The position numbers were made by a program, and so were the translations under genes. A DNA stretch of 64,000 bases from Nemophila menziesii (lineage: Eukaryota; Streptophyta; Magnoliopsida; Boraginales; Hydrophyllaceae), in contig JARWIR010000008.1 in assembly GCA_029959085.1 (NCBI GenBank), positions 7,936,001 through 8,000,000 on the forward strand, in the 5' to 3' direction. Positions within the stretch are counted from its first letter, which is position 1. Every line of letters begins with the position of its first letter. Of the stretch, positions 63,930 through 64,000 are shown in pieces. The notes beneath the pieces were generated by a model. The model was not told the DNA's origin, made no database searches, and saw only the letters and a program-made list of their open reading frames with translations.

Positions 63930-64000
63930 CGCAAGGTGTAACCAGAGAGTAGATGTACTATGCAAATTTCAGTTTTTTTTGTGATAGACGCATCTAGTGA

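Larger units (their letters stand above)
61838..64000 (+). mobile_element. Athila-like LTR element, 5' end only (runs off the window)
   Basis: A complete LTR (61838-63411), a primer-binding site and the start of gag are present; the rest lies outside. It is nested in LTR 2 of the preceding element. It is the only family member here with an intact LTR end and primer-binding site, so it may be the most complete one. Confidence 0.8.

Overview
The window is plant nuclear DNA, most likely from a eudicot: it is AT-rich, has spliceosomal introns, and carries plant-type LINEs, Athila-like and Sirevirus-like LTR elements, a FAR1-type MULE and Stowaway/hAT MITEs. I cannot name the species. I found no intact cellular gene and no rRNA, tRNA or CRISPR array. 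Nearly everything recognisable is transposable-element sequence, much of it nested and broken.

Layout. 1-1300: CT microsatellite and a CTCAGAACTTTT minisatellite. 1898-2700: 3' end of a LINE (RNase H, poly-A). 3035-6940 (+) and 10403-14499 (-): two broken LINEs of one family in opposite orientation, with endonuclease and reverse transcriptase domains. 14500-15850: a truncated LTR whose first bases lie inside the second LINE. 17800-18725: hAT-like ends. 19490-28131: an antisense copia remnant split by a decayed Athila-like gypsy element (protease, RT, RNase H, integrase, long 3' noncoding region, 3' LTR).

28132-44660: a composite of transposon-associated genes. A spliced Ulp1-type cysteine protease lies on +. 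A 'plant transposon protein', a GRF-like finger with hydrophobic C-terminus, and a PB1-like protein lie on -. Three younger insertions break the minus-strand set: an LTR-derived element (33251-36161), a 330-bp hAT MITE (38023-38352) and a gag-only Sirevirus-like copia element (39397-44107) with near-identical LTRs and a perfect 5-bp target duplication. 44665-45570: telomere-like minisatellite.

45863-48764: a GRF zinc-finger ORF (+) converging on a FAR1-type MULE transposase (-). 49415-49669: Stowaway MITE. 50121-51967: hAT-like element with ACCGG-rich ends. 51976-54350: nothing recognised. 54400-56264: an antisense LTR-element fragment. 56265-61837: a non-autonomous LTR element of the same family, whose second LTR is cut by another LTR element (61838 onward, with LTR, primer-binding site and gag start) that runs off the window.

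The most unusual signal is a GC-rich near-palindrome (GCGGTGTACCGC and variants). It recurs in non-coding parts of otherwise unrelated elements: the copia LTRs, the Athila 3' region, and two non-autonomous LTR elements. The second is the LTR-derived element at 33251, whose ends form a 22-bp inverted repeat and whose target duplication is precise.
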